Assembly: GCA_050693875.1 (NCBI GenBank)
Contig: JBOGWP010000141.1
Span: forward strand, 1 to 9,271
Direction of reading: 5' to 3'
DNA: 9,271 nucleotides
Source: JBOGWP01 sp050693875
GTDB lineage: Bacteria > Actinomycetota > CADDZG01 > JAHWKV01 > JBOGWP01
In this document: positions 1 through 7,351 of the stretch, in pieces
How positions within the stretch are numbered: the stretch's first letter is position 1
How the letters are laid out: each line of letters begins with the position of its first letter
Program-made: the position numbers and the translations under genes
The notes under the pieces: model-generated
Seen by the model: the letters and a program-made list of their open reading frames with translations, nothing else
What the model was told of the DNA's origin: nothing
The model's database searches: none

Positions 1-92
1 GAGACATTCTCTACGCCACCCCCCGGGCCAGCCGGGACGCTCATGCTTCCTTGGGACGCCGGTGCGATCAAGCACCGATGTCACTTACATGA

Positions 93-467
93 GGCATCAG
101 GGGATCCACATCGAGGTCAGTAGCCCCCTTTTTCTGTCGGTGGCTTCGACGCTTCTTCAGCATCGACGAGACCCGCCTGCGAGCTCGCCTCTATCTTCAC
201 GAGGGCCTCGACCTCGAGGCCGCCGAGGAGTTCTGGAGCCGGGAGACGGGCATCCCTCGCACACAGTTCGGGAAGGCCTACCGGGCCGTGCCCGACAACA
301 GCATTCGACACACCAAGCACGAGTTCGGCTGTATCAGCATTCGGTACGGCTGTAGTAGCACGCACCGCGCCATCATGGGCCTCGGTCGAGCGCTGCTTGC
401 GGCAGCCCTAGCCGACGAGTCTGCCTGGCTCCGGGGCAGGGACTCGAACCCTGAACCGTGGGATTAA
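93..467 (+). pseudogene. C-terminal remnant of an actinobacterial HTH / homing-endonuclease-like conserved protein
   Basis: The frame with codons starting at positions divisible by three is open from the stop at 90-92 to TAA at 465-467. From about 129 it encodes FFCRWLRRFF, RLYLHEGLDLEAAEEFW, TGIPRTQFGKAYRAVPD, IRHTKHEFGC and THRAIMGLGRALL. From memory these match the C-terminal half of a conserved actinobacterial family with HTH-like N-termini and a LAGLIDADG-like fold. No ATG, GTG or TTG precedes the conserved part, and the N-terminal half is missing. The frame from 62 (ending HIEVSSPLFLS) might supply a little upstream sequence through a frameshift near 136-141, but that is weak. The last residues (LRGRDSNPEPWD) are antisense tRNA sequence, so the original C-terminus probably lay near 410. 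I read it as a decayed or truncated gene. Function is unknown. Confidence 0.55.
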
Positions 468-501
468 CAATCCCCCGCGCCGCCAATTGCGCCACCCCGG
501 A
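426..501 (-). tRNA. tRNA-Asn (anticodon GTT)
   Basis: The minus strand folds as a complete 76-nt cloverleaf. The 7-bp acceptor stem is TCCGGGG/CCCCGGA. The D arm is GCGC/GCGC with an 8-nt loop. The anticodon loop TTGTTAA has GTT opposite plus-strand 466-468. The variable region is 5 nt, and the T arm CAGGG/CCCTG carries the loop TTCGAGT. Discriminator G and an encoded CCA follow (plus-strand TGG at 426-428). The first anticodon-stem pair is a G-A mismatch; the other four pair normally. Anticodon GTT decodes the AAC and AAU asparagine codons. A degraded ORF on the opposite strand runs into the gene and terminates at the anticodon. Confidence 0.95.
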
Positions 502-513
502 ATGGGTCCATCG

Positions 514-519
514 AGGATA
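514..519 (-). promoter_or_regulatory. Possible -10 element for tRNA-Asn
   Basis: Reading the minus strand, TATCCT (preceded by TGC) ends 12 nt before the tRNA 5' end. That would place a transcript start a few bases upstream of the mature tRNA. I see no good -35 hexamer at 16-18 nt, so this is a weak call. Confidence 0.35.
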
Positions 520-544
520 GCATCGGCCCCCGGGCCGCCCGAGG

Positions 545-573
545 TTGAGCAGACTTGCCGACGGGCATAACCT
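545..573 (+). promoter_or_regulatory. Weak candidate promoter for the YtxH-like gene
   Basis: TTGAGC at 545-550 and TAACCT at 568-573 are separated by 17 nt and lie about 30 nt before the gene start. The hexamers match sigma-70-type consensus only partly. The start codon is preceded by a strong Shine-Dalgarno stretch, GGAGGAAGGA at 586-595. Confidence 0.3.
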
Positions 574-600
574 TGCGGCGGGACTGGAGGAAGGAAACGT

Positions 601-855
601 ATGGGAGCCTTCAAGCGCGGAGCCTTCATCGGGTTCGCAGCCGGCTACGTCTTCGGGGCGCGGGCGGGGCGGGAGCGCTACGAGCAGATCCGGCATGTGT
701 GGGCGCGGTTCAAGCGGTCGCCGGCAATGATGCGGGCCTCGGGCAAGGCGGGTGCGGCCATCGGGCTCGGCATCGAGCGCAGCCGGCTCGTGGCCCTCGG
801 CGGCATCGATCGCATTCGCGGAAGGGTTCGGAGAGCAGCCGGCAACGGGCTGTAG
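601..855 (+). CDS. YtxH-like small membrane-associated protein
   Basis: An 84-residue basic protein. Residues 6-20 form a glycine-rich hydrophobic stretch (RGAFIGFAAGYVFGA), followed by RAGRERYEQI. This signature is typical of actinobacterial YtxH-like proteins (GYxxGxRAGRERYEQI), which carry one N-terminal membrane-inserting helix and a charged amphipathic tail. A second Gly/Ala-rich segment lies at about 47-58 (GKAGAAIGLGIE). The start is secure: ATG follows GGAGGAAGGA by 5 nt. The molecular function of the family is not established; related proteins are described as stress- or envelope-associated. It converges on modC, whose stop lies 16 bp downstream, so the two transcripts face each other. 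Confidence 0.8.
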   Translation: MGAFKRGAFIGFAAGYVFGARAGRERYEQIRHVWARFKRSPAMMRASGKAGAAIGLGIERSRLVALGGIDRIRGRVRRAAGNGL

Positions 856-871
856 CAACCGGGCCCAGCAA

Positions 872-884
872 CTACCGCTGGTAG
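872..884. terminator. Small hairpin at the ytxH-like/modC convergence
   Basis: CTACC-GCT-GGTAG forms a perfect 5-bp stem with a 3-nt loop, overlapping the modC stop codon (CTA at 872-874 on the plus strand). It could slow transcription in both directions, but there is no T tract on either side and the stem is short. Confidence 0.25.
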
Positions 885-1924
885 GTCGCCACCTCGGAGG
901 CCTTGACCGAAACCCATACCTCCGCGCCCGGCGAAAGGCCCAGCTGGGCCACGGAGGCGGCCGTCACCTCGGCGACGAGTGACGGCAGCGCGTGCACGCG
1001 CACCCGCACCTGCTCACCGCGCGGCTCTACGAAGTCGATCATTCCCTGCCAGACGTTGCGCGGCGTCCCTTCGGGCCGCGACCGGTGCAGGGCCACCGCC
1101 CTCGGGTGGATCAGTGCGAAGACGGGCCCGCGGGCCGAATCGGCCGTGATCACCTGACCTCCCCCGTCGACACGCACCCGCCCCCCTTCTCCCTCGCCGG
1201 GCAGGAGGTTCAGCCCGACGAGGTCCGCGACGTAGGCCGAGCGAGGCCGAGCTGCGATCTCCTGCGGCGTCCCCTCCTGGACGCGGCGCCCCTGCTCCAG
1301 CACCAGCAGCCGGGTACCCAGCGCCAGGGCTTCGATGGGGTCGTGTGTGACGAGCAGCCTGACACCCGTGAACGACGCCAGGTGCTGCCGCAGCTCGCGC
1401 CGGAGGGCCGGCCGCGACGAGGCGTCGACCGACGCCAGCGGCTCGTCCAGCAGCAGCAGCCGGGGCTCGATCGCGAGCGCTCGCGCAAGGGCCACCCGCT
1501 GCGCCTGGCCTCCCGAGAGCGCGACGGGACGGTGGCCTGCGAGATGTCCGATCGCGAGCCGCTCCAGCCACGCCTGCGCCGCGGCGCGAGCTTCGTGCCG
1601 CGACGCGCCCCGCGATCGCGGGCCGAAGCCCACGTTCTCGAGCACCGAGAGGTGCGGGAAGAGCAGGGCATCCTGGAACACCATCCCGACGGGGCGACGA
1701 TCGGCTGGGAGGCGGATGCCGGCCGCGGGGTCGTCCATCACAATCCGGTCGAGCTCCACCCGGCCCAGCGGTGCCGGGGGCAGTCCGGCCAGCGCCCGCA
1801 GCAGCGTCGACTTGCCCGCCGCATTCGGTCCGACGATCGCCAGCATGTCGCCCTCCGCGGCCTCGAACGCCACGTCGAGCGACAGGTCCCCCCGGCGGAC
1901 CGCGACATCGGCGACCAGCGTCAT
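872..1924 (-). CDS. modC: Molybdate ABC transporter ATP-binding protein ModC
   Basis: A 350-residue cytoplasmic ATPase that powers molybdate import with ModB. Visible motifs are Walker A GPNAAGKST (32-40), Q-loop Q84 in VFQD, signature LSGGQ (136-140), Walker B LLLLDEP (156-162), D-loop SVDA and switch H194 in VTHD. Residues after about 230 form the C-terminal regulatory region, ending in a TOBE-like segment (about 285-350) with a WQGMIDFVEPRGEQVRV-type start, as in ModC and related importers. The ATG overlaps the modB stop as ATGA and has no clear Shine-Dalgarno, which fits translational coupling. The same frame is open upstream to 2494, but that stretch lies over modB and does not look like ModC. 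The ATPase sequence alone could suit a sulfate or iron importer; ModA and the TOBE regulator next to it decide for molybdate/tungstate. Confidence 0.9.
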   Translation of the reverse strand: MTLVADVAVRRGDLSLDVAFEAAEGDMLAIVGPNAAGKSTLLRALAGLPPAPLGRVELDRIVMDDPAAGIRLPADRRPVGMVFQDALLFPHLSVLENVGFGPRSRGASRHEARAAAQAWLERLAIGHLAGHRPVALSGGQAQRVALARALAIEPRLLLLDEPLASVDASSRPALRRELRQHLASFTGVRLLVTHDPIEALALGTRLLVLEQGRRVQEGTPQEIAARPRSAYVADLVGLNLLPGEGEGGRVRVDGGGQVITADSARGPVFALIHPRAVALHRSRPEGTPRNVWQGMIDFVEPRGEQVRVRVHALPSLVAEVTAASVAQLGLSPGAEVWVSVKASEVATYQR

Positions 1925-2760
1925 GGGCGCAGGCCCAACCAGCTCTCCCGCAGGCCGACGATCACGAGCCCCGACAGGACGAGCATCACGATGCTGAGCA
2001 CGATCGCCGCCTCGGGCCGGGACTCGAGCGCCAGGTACACCGCCAGGGGCATCGTCTGGGTCGTCCCGGGGATGTTGCCGGCGAAGGTGATGGTGGCCCC
2101 GAACTCGCCGAGGGCTCGCGCCCAGCACAGCAGCGCGCCCGCTGCGAGCGACGGGCGCAGGAGCGGCAGCGTCACCCGAGTGAACCGCGTCCAGCGAGAG
2201 GCTCCGAGAGTCTGCGCCGCCTCCTCCAGGCGGCGGTCGACCGTTCGGAAGCCCCCCTCGACGGCCAGCACCAGGAACGGCATCGCCACGAAGGTCTGGG
2301 CCAGCACCACCCCGGCGAGCGAGAATGGAAGACGGAGGCCGAGCGCCGACTCGAGGAGCCGCCCGACCAGTCCACGGCGGCCGAAGGCGAGCAGCAGCGC
2401 AACGCCGCCGACCACGGGAGGCAGCACCAGCGGGAAGGCGGTGAAGGTGCGGAGGAGGCGCCGGCCGGGGAACGACCCCCGCGCCTGCAGCCATGCCAGG
2501 GGCACGCCGAGCACCAGCGCCACCGCGGTCGCGGAGAACGACGAGACGAGCGACAGCCAGAGGGCCGTCCCGACCTCCGGGGTGACCAGCTCGCGCAGCA
2601 GACCCGTCCAGGGAACCGCCCCCAGCAGTCCGAACAGCGGCACGACGAAGATCGCCAGACCGGCGAGGCCCACGACCGCGACTGCGGGGGGCACCTCAGA
2701 CGGTTCCGGGCGGCCCTCTCCGCCGCGAGCCACGGGCTCCCGCGGCCCCCGGCGACTCAT
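1921..2760 (-). CDS. modB: Molybdate ABC transporter permease ModB
   Basis: A 279-residue inner-membrane permease forming the translocation channel. Hydrophobic segments lie at about 26-49, 66-91, 107-127, 145-168, 205-225 and 251-270. The cytoplasmic EAA loop that docks on the ATPase is at 179-201 (EEAAQTLGASRW, then LPLLRP). It is followed by the ModB-type ARALGEFGATITFAGN (214-229) and GTTQTMPLAVY. The first 25 residues are charged and poorly conserved in appearance, so a slightly later start is possible. The chosen ATG overlaps the modA stop as ATGA, and the end overlaps modC by ATGA. Length is somewhat above the usual 220-260 because of the N-terminal extension. Confidence 0.9.
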   Translation of the reverse strand: MSRRGPREPVARGGEGRPEPSEVPPAVAVVGLAGLAIFVVPLFGLLGAVPWTGLLRELVTPEVGTALWLSLVSSFSATAVALVLGVPLAWLQARGSFPGRRLLRTFTAFPLVLPPVVGGVALLLAFGRRGLVGRLLESALGLRLPFSLAGVVLAQTFVAMPFLVLAVEGGFRTVDRRLEEAAQTLGASRWTRFTRVTLPLLRPSLAAGALLCWARALGEFGATITFAGNIPGTTQTMPLAVYLALESRPEAAIVLSIVMLVLSGLVIVGLRESWLGLRP

Positions 2761-3548
2761 GTTCCCGGCGTGACCGGAAGGAAGCCAAACCGGGCCAGCA
2801 CCCGCCGGCCCGAGGTCGAGGTGACGGCGTCGACGAACGCCCGTGCCCCGCCCGGGTTCGGCGCCTCGCGCACGATGCCGATCGAATACCGGGCGACCAG
2901 CCGGAGCGAATCGGGGATCGCGATGCTCCGCACCCGATCCCCTCCAGCACGGGCGTCGGTGACGAAGACCACCCCCGCATCGACCTCCCCCAACGCCACC
3001 TTGGCGAGAACGCCGCGCGCGCTCGCCTCGAGGCTGGCCTCCGGTGGAGTGAGCCCGGCTCGCCGGAACACCTCCCGCGCCAGGCGGCCGGCGGGGACGT
3101 CGGGGGCCGCCAGCGCCACGAGCAACCCCGGCCGGGCGAGGTCGGCAAGCTCGTGGATCCCACCCGGGTTGCCGGGCTGCACGATGATCGTCAGGTGGTT
3201 GGAAGTGAAAAGCTCGGGCGCCTCCCGCAGGACGCCCTCCGAGTGCAGCGAGCGCAGCGCATCTTCCTCGGCAGCGGCGATCACGTCGGCAGGGGCCCCG
3301 TCGCGGATCTGGGCCACGAGGGTAGGAGTGCCGGTGACGTTGAATCGGACTTGCAGCCCAGGATGCCGCCGCTCGAGGGCCTTGCCAACCGCGGCGAACG
3401 CGTCGGTGAGCGACGAGGCGGCGAACACCGTCAGGCGTCCGCCGACGCGGGGCCCGGTTCCGGGGGAGGCAGGTGCACCGCACGCGGGCAAGGCCAACAC
3501 CGAGGCAATGAGGAGGGCGAACGGCGCGACGAACCGCCTGCCCGTCAC
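2757..3548 (-). CDS. modA: Molybdate-binding lipoprotein ModA
   Basis: A 263-residue extracytoplasmic substrate-binding protein for molybdate or tungstate. The signal peptide has RR at 4-5, a hydrophobic core at 7-20 and lipobox LPAC with lipidated Cys23, as expected for a Gram-positive-type anchor. Family motifs are FAASSLTDAF (42-51), GAPADV (84-89), LAAPDVPAGR (146-155) and KVALGEVDAG (183-192). Two binding-site positions look altered. GTPT (73-76) stands where a Ser-rich GSS or ASS is common, and F195 in DAGVVFVTDA occupies the place of the usual Tyr. The start is GTG, overlapping the upstream regulator stop as GTGA, with a GGGGGAG ribosome site just before it. Tungstate or another oxyanion remains possible. 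Confidence 0.9.
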   Translation of the reverse strand: MTGRRFVAPFALLIASVLALPACGAPASPGTGPRVGGRLTVFAASSLTDAFAAVGKALERRHPGLQVRFNVTGTPTLVAQIRDGAPADVIAAAEEDALRSLHSEGVLREAPELFTSNHLTIIVQPGNPGGIHELADLARPGLLVALAAPDVPAGRLAREVFRRAGLTPPEASLEASARGVLAKVALGEVDAGVVFVTDARAGGDRVRSIAIPDSLRLVARYSIGIVREAPNPGGARAFVDAVTSTSGRRVLARFGFLPVTPGT

Positions 3549-3946
3549 CGCTCCCCCGCCACCTCGACCACAACGCTCGTCGCCTTCACCGCCGCGACCG
3601 CCCGCATCCCCGCTTCCAGCCCCAGCTCGTCCGCCGCCTCCCGGGAGATGATCGAGACGACGCGGTGCGGCCCCGCCTGGATCTCCACCTGGGCCGATAC
3701 CCGGTCGCGCACGACTCTCGTGACGATCCCCGGGAAGCGATTCCTCGTCGACTGCCCGACCACCGGCCCCGCCGCGGGGCGTTTCGCCCGCGCGTTCACG
3801 AAGCGCGCGAGGGCCGCGCCGTCGATCAGGCGGTGGCCGCTCCTTGTTCGCCGCATCGCGAGCTCGCCGGCGTCGGCCCAGCGCCGCACGGTGTCGACGC
3901 TCACCCCGAGGAGCTCAGCGACCTCTCCCGGCCGGTATGTATCCAC
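3545..3946 (-). CDS. HTH-TOBE molybdate-responsive regulator
   Basis: A 133-residue two-domain protein. Residues 4-50 are a MerR/excisionase-like winged helix (YRPGEVAELLGVSVDTVRRW, then the wing RRTRSGHRLIDG). A linker of about 15 residues leads to a TOBE/Mop domain at about 68-129 (NRFPGIVTRV, VSAQVEI, SIISREAADELGL, AAVKATSVVVEV). TOBE/Mop domains bind molybdate or tungstate, so the protein probably senses intracellular oxyanion and controls its own operon. It is the first gene of the modABC block and overlaps modA by GTGA. The start is GTG with no Shine-Dalgarno but a -10-like TAGCTT 6 nt upstream, suggesting a leaderless message. The architecture differs from the classical ModE fold (N-terminal LysR-like HTH plus two Mop domains). 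Repressor versus activator cannot be told from sequence. Confidence 0.85.
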   Translation of the reverse strand: MDTYRPGEVAELLGVSVDTVRRWADAGELAMRRTRSGHRLIDGAALARFVNARAKRPAAGPVVGQSTRNRFPGIVTRVVRDRVSAQVEIQAGPHRVVSIISREAADELGLEAGMRAVAAVKATSVVVEVAGER

Positions 3947-3952
3947 CGCAGA

Positions 3953-3962
3953 AAGCTAGCAG
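3953..3962 (-). promoter_or_regulatory. Candidate leaderless promoter of the HTH-TOBE/modABC operon
   Basis: On the minus strand CTGCTAGCTT contains the TAnnnT-type -10 hexamer TAGCTT (3958 to 3953), ending 6 nt before the GTG start at 3946. Transcription would therefore begin at or next to the start codon. No Shine-Dalgarno sequence is present. The same arrangement precedes dgt. Confidence 0.5.
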
Positions 3963-3967
3963 AATAA

Positions 3968-4009
3968 CCTTGCGGGCGCGAGGACAAAGGAACTGAACAC
4001 CTCGCAAGG
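3968..4009. promoter_or_regulatory. Inverted repeat, possible operator of the mod operon
   Basis: CCTTGCG at 3968-3974 and CGCAAGG at 4003-4009 are perfect inverted heptamers about 35 bp centre to centre, roughly three helical turns. The proximal arm begins 10 bp upstream of the -10-like element, where a -35 would lie. It could be a binding site for the HTH-TOBE protein. It does not resemble the Escherichia coli ModE site. The arms are short, so chance is not excluded. Confidence 0.3.
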
Positions 4010-4036
4010 GCGATCAGTGATGGTCATGGGGGTGCT

Positions 4037-4052
4037 GAGCCCGACCGGGCTC
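4037..4052 (-). terminator. Possible terminator hairpin of the dnaG-rpoD operon
   Basis: GAGCCC-GACC-GGGCTC forms a 6-bp (up to 7-bp) GC-rich hairpin, 13 bp beyond the stop of the small 60-aa gene and before the mod operon promoter. There is no U tract downstream on the minus strand, so if it acts at all it would be a GC-rich, U-poor type. Confidence 0.4.
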
Positions 4053-4064
4053 GCGAGGAAGCCG

Positions 4065-4243
4065 TCAGCAGCCTGGCTCGCCGGGGTGCCCGCAGCACCG
4101 CTCGCTGGAGAACGTCGCACGGATGCGATTGCGGACGAGCTTGGCGATGCGGATCCGCCACGGCATGCCGGGCTGGTCGAGGTTCGTGAGGAAGTTGCGC
4201 GAGTACTCGGCGAGCTGGGGGAAGAAGCCCCGTCGCCCCCGCG

Positions 4244-4247
<4 letters not shown>
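4065..4247 (-). CDS. Small Cys-rich protein translationally coupled to rpoD
   Basis: A 60-residue ORF whose GTG start overlaps the rpoD TGA as GTGA, ending at TGA 4067-4065. The N-terminal half is aromatic and polar (RRGFFPQLAEYSRNFL, residues 5-20). The middle is a basic helix (MPWRIRIAKLVRNRIRATF, 28-46). The C-terminus is CCGHPGEPGC, with Cys at 51, 52 and 60. The ending CCG-x2-GEPGC recalls small uncharacterised actinobacterial proteins I have seen before, but I cannot name a family. Possible roles are metal or redox binding at the Cys cluster, or membrane or nucleic-acid contact by the basic amphipathic helix; both are guesses. No ribosome site is visible, consistent with coupling to rpoD. 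The frame continues open upstream inside rpoD, but that part is rpoD shadow. Confidence 0.7.
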
Positions 4248-5458
<1,211 letters not shown>

Positions 5459-5460
5459 GC

Positions 5461-7224
5461 CTACCCCACCTCGATCCGTTCGCGGATCCCCCGAAGTTCT
5501 TGCTCCAGCCTCAGCAGTTCTCGCCAAAGCTCGTCGTCTGTATCGGCTTCCGGAGCTAGGCGGTTGAGTGTAGCCCTCAACGTCTCGCGCTTTCTCTCCA
5601 GCCAGAGCTCCTGCAGGCGGAGAAACACCTTGCTGGGATCGTCCTCGCTGCGCGGCATCAGTGCGAGCTCGGCGGCGAGGCGCCGGGATTCGTCGTCGGG
5701 AAGCCGGTCGAGGATCGAGCCCTGTCCCGCATCCGCAGGGGAGGCGAGCACCGCCTCGAGCAGCAAGCGGTAGCGCGGCTCGGTGATGTGGTCGGGCGTC
5801 AACCACGGCGCCGCGTCGGCCCGCGCCGACGGAGAGTTCAGCAGCAGCGCCAGCGCCTCGCGTTCGAGGCGGACGCGGCCCGGGAGCCGCACGGCCTTTC
5901 GAGGTGGCTCGGGGTCATCGCCTCGCCGGGCCGCCGAGATCTCCCGCATCAGGCTTTCCACCACGAAGGGCTCGACGCCGATTCGCCGGGCAAGCCAGAA
6001 CGCGTATTGCGTGCGGGTGACGGCGTTGGGTTCCCAGGCAAGCTTTTCGACCGCAGCCCGAGCAGCTGCGGCCTTCCCCTCCGGCGTGTCGAGGCGGTGC
6101 CTCGAGACACCCGCCTCGAGGACGAATCGTATGAGCGGCACCGCCTCCTGGAGCATCGCGGCCACGGCGTCGGCGCCGTCGGACGTCGCCACGTCGGCGG
6201 GGTCCTTGCCCGCCGGGAGCGGCGCGACGAGCACCTCGAGCCCCGTCCTGGCGTGGATCCCGAACCCGCGCTCCGAGGCCAGGGCCCCCGCCGCGTCGGC
6301 GTCGAAGGCCAGGATCACTCGGTCGCAGAAGCGCTTGATGGTGGCGAAGTGCTCCTCGCCCAGCGCCGTGCCGCAGGTCGCCACCGCGTTGGTAACCCCC
6401 GCCTTGTGCAACGCGATGACGTCAGTGTAGCCCTCCGTCACCACGCCGAGGCCCGTTCGGACCATTGCCGACTTCGCCCGGTCAAGCCCATAGAGGATCT
6501 TCGCCTTGTGATAGATCGGCGTCTCCGGGGAGTTCATGTACTTGGGTTGCTCGTCGCCGAGCGCCCGGGCCCCGAACCCGACGACATCCCCCGCGACGTC
6601 GGCGATGGGGAAGATGAGGCGCCCCCGGAACCGGTCGAGATGCTCCCCCGCGTCGGTGACCAGGACGACGCCGGCATCGACCGAATGCTTCGACGTGACC
6701 CCTCGGGCGAGGAGGTGCCGGTGGAGCACCTCCCTCGAGGCGGGGCCAAACCCCAGCCCCCACGTGCGGGCGTCCTCAGCGCTGAAGCCCCGCCGCTCGA
6801 GATAGGCGCGCGCGCTGGCGCCCGCCCCGCTCCGTTGGAGGCTCTCGGCAAAGAAGGACGCCGCGGCGCGGCATGCCGCCAGGAGCGCACGCCGCGAGCT
6901 GCCGTCGTCTCGCTCGGCCGCCCCCTCGTAGCGCAGCGTCATCCCGAACCGGTCGGCGAGCCGCTCGGCAGCCTCGCTGAACGTCATCGTCTCGAGCTGG
7001 CGGAGGAACGAGAAGACGTCGCCGCCGGCGCCGCAGCCGTGGCAGTAATAGAGGCCCTTCTCCGGATCGACGACGAACGACGGCGTCTTCTCCTGATGGA
7101 AGCAGCAGAGGCCCTTGAAGACGCGTCCGGCTTTCTTCAGCTGGAGATAGCCCGAGACCACCTCGGCGAGGTCGGCACGGCGGCGCAGCTCCTCGATGTC
7201 GTCTTGTGCGATGCGGCGCGGCAC
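5461..7224 (-). CDS. dnaG: DNA primase DnaG
   Basis: A 587-residue primase that makes RNA primers at the replication fork and works with DnaB helicase. The N-terminal zinc-binding domain has ligands C40, H43, C61 and C64 (CCFH and CHGC), with EKTPSF at 45-50. The RNA-polymerase core includes RFRGRLIFPI (198-207) and KYMNSPETPIYHK (228-240). TOPRIM acidic residues are E264 in TEGYTD and D308/D310 in FDADAAG. The C-terminal third (about 445-587) is the variable DnaB-interacting region. Position 41 is Cys where CPFH is usual. The GTG start is fixed because an in-frame TGA lies directly before it; GGGGAGGA gives a ribosome site. It lies between dgt (127 bp upstream) and rpoD (2 bp downstream), the classic macromolecular-synthesis arrangement. 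Confidence 0.97.
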   Translation of the reverse strand: MPRRIAQDDIEELRRRADLAEVVSGYLQLKKAGRVFKGLCCFHQEKTPSFVVDPEKGLYYCHGCGAGGDVFSFLRQLETMTFSEAAERLADRFGMTLRYEGAAERDDGSSRRALLAACRAAASFFAESLQRSGAGASARAYLERRGFSAEDARTWGLGFGPASREVLHRHLLARGVTSKHSVDAGVVLVTDAGEHLDRFRGRLIFPIADVAGDVVGFGARALGDEQPKYMNSPETPIYHKAKILYGLDRAKSAMVRTGLGVVTEGYTDVIALHKAGVTNAVATCGTALGEEHFATIKRFCDRVILAFDADAAGALASERGFGIHARTGLEVLVAPLPAGKDPADVATSDGADAVAAMLQEAVPLIRFVLEAGVSRHRLDTPEGKAAAARAAVEKLAWEPNAVTRTQYAFWLARRIGVEPFVVESLMREISAARRGDDPEPPRKAVRLPGRVRLEREALALLLNSPSARADAAPWLTPDHITEPRYRLLLEAVLASPADAGQGSILDRLPDDESRRLAAELALMPRSEDDPSKVFLRLQELWLERKRETLRATLNRLAPEADTDDELWRELLRLEQELRGIRERIEVG

Positions 7225-7288
7225 TCATCCTCCCCGGCGCGCGACTCGTGCGCCGCAGCGCAGGGAAGTGCGCATCAGACCGGAAGGC

Positions 7289-7294
7289 ACTGTA
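7289..7294 (-). promoter_or_regulatory. Candidate -10 element for dnaG-rpoD
   Basis: TACAGT on the minus strand fits TAnnnT and lies 64 bp upstream of the dnaG start in the 127-bp dgt-dnaG gap. This would allow dnaG-rpoD transcription apart from dgt. No clear -35 is seen. Confidence 0.35.
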
Positions 7295-7304
7295 CCACCC
7301 GCAT

Positions 7305-7318
7305 CGGGGCCGGCCCCG
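7305..7318. terminator. Perfect 14-bp GC palindrome between dgt and dnaG
   Basis: CGGGGCCGGCCCCG reads the same on both strands. It lies 33 bp after the dgt stop and just upstream of the dnaG -10-like hexamer. It could be an attenuating hairpin for dgt read-through or a protein-binding palindrome. There is no loop beyond the pairs and no T tract, so terminator function is uncertain. Confidence 0.25.
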
Positions 7319-7351
7319 GATCCCACCCGTTACCTGCGCCGCCTCGCCGGC

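Noticed and set aside
1..92. Possible gene end or terminator at the left edge (CCCGG-GCCAG-CCGGG)
   Set aside because: A 5-bp stem with no T tract and no recognisable coding sequence. Nothing firm can be said of 1-92.
62..355. 97-aa + strand ORF at the left end
   Set aside because: It lies in a different frame from the recognisable LHEGLDLEAAEEFW-type sequence and is low-complexity Arg/Pro-rich after its first third.
392..406. GCTGC-TTGCG-GCAGC hairpin downstream of tRNA-Asn
   Set aside because: A short stem inside the remnant coding sequence with no U tract; too weak to call a terminator.
567..578. 12-base match ATAACCTTGCGG shared with 3964-3975
   Set aside because: A 12-mer repeat is expected by chance about this often in 9 kb, and the two copies sit in opposite orientation relative to their genes.
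1925..2494. Upstream extension of the modC frame to 2494, which would give a 540-aa protein
   Set aside because: That stretch overlaps modB in another frame and lacks ModC features. The ATGA junction at 1921-1924 gives a normal-length ModC.
992..3651. Very long + strand frames (992-2773 and 1771-3651) opposite the mod operon
   Set aside because: Compositionally Arg/Pro/Gly/Ser-rich with no recognisable motifs, and directly antisense to clear modABC genes. Long antisense frames are expected in GC-rich DNA.
5459..5806. Upstream extension of the RpoD frame into dnaG
   Set aside because: The extension is Arg/Ala/Pro-rich shadow of dnaG. The ATG at 5458, 2 bp after the dnaG stop, gives the family N-terminus.
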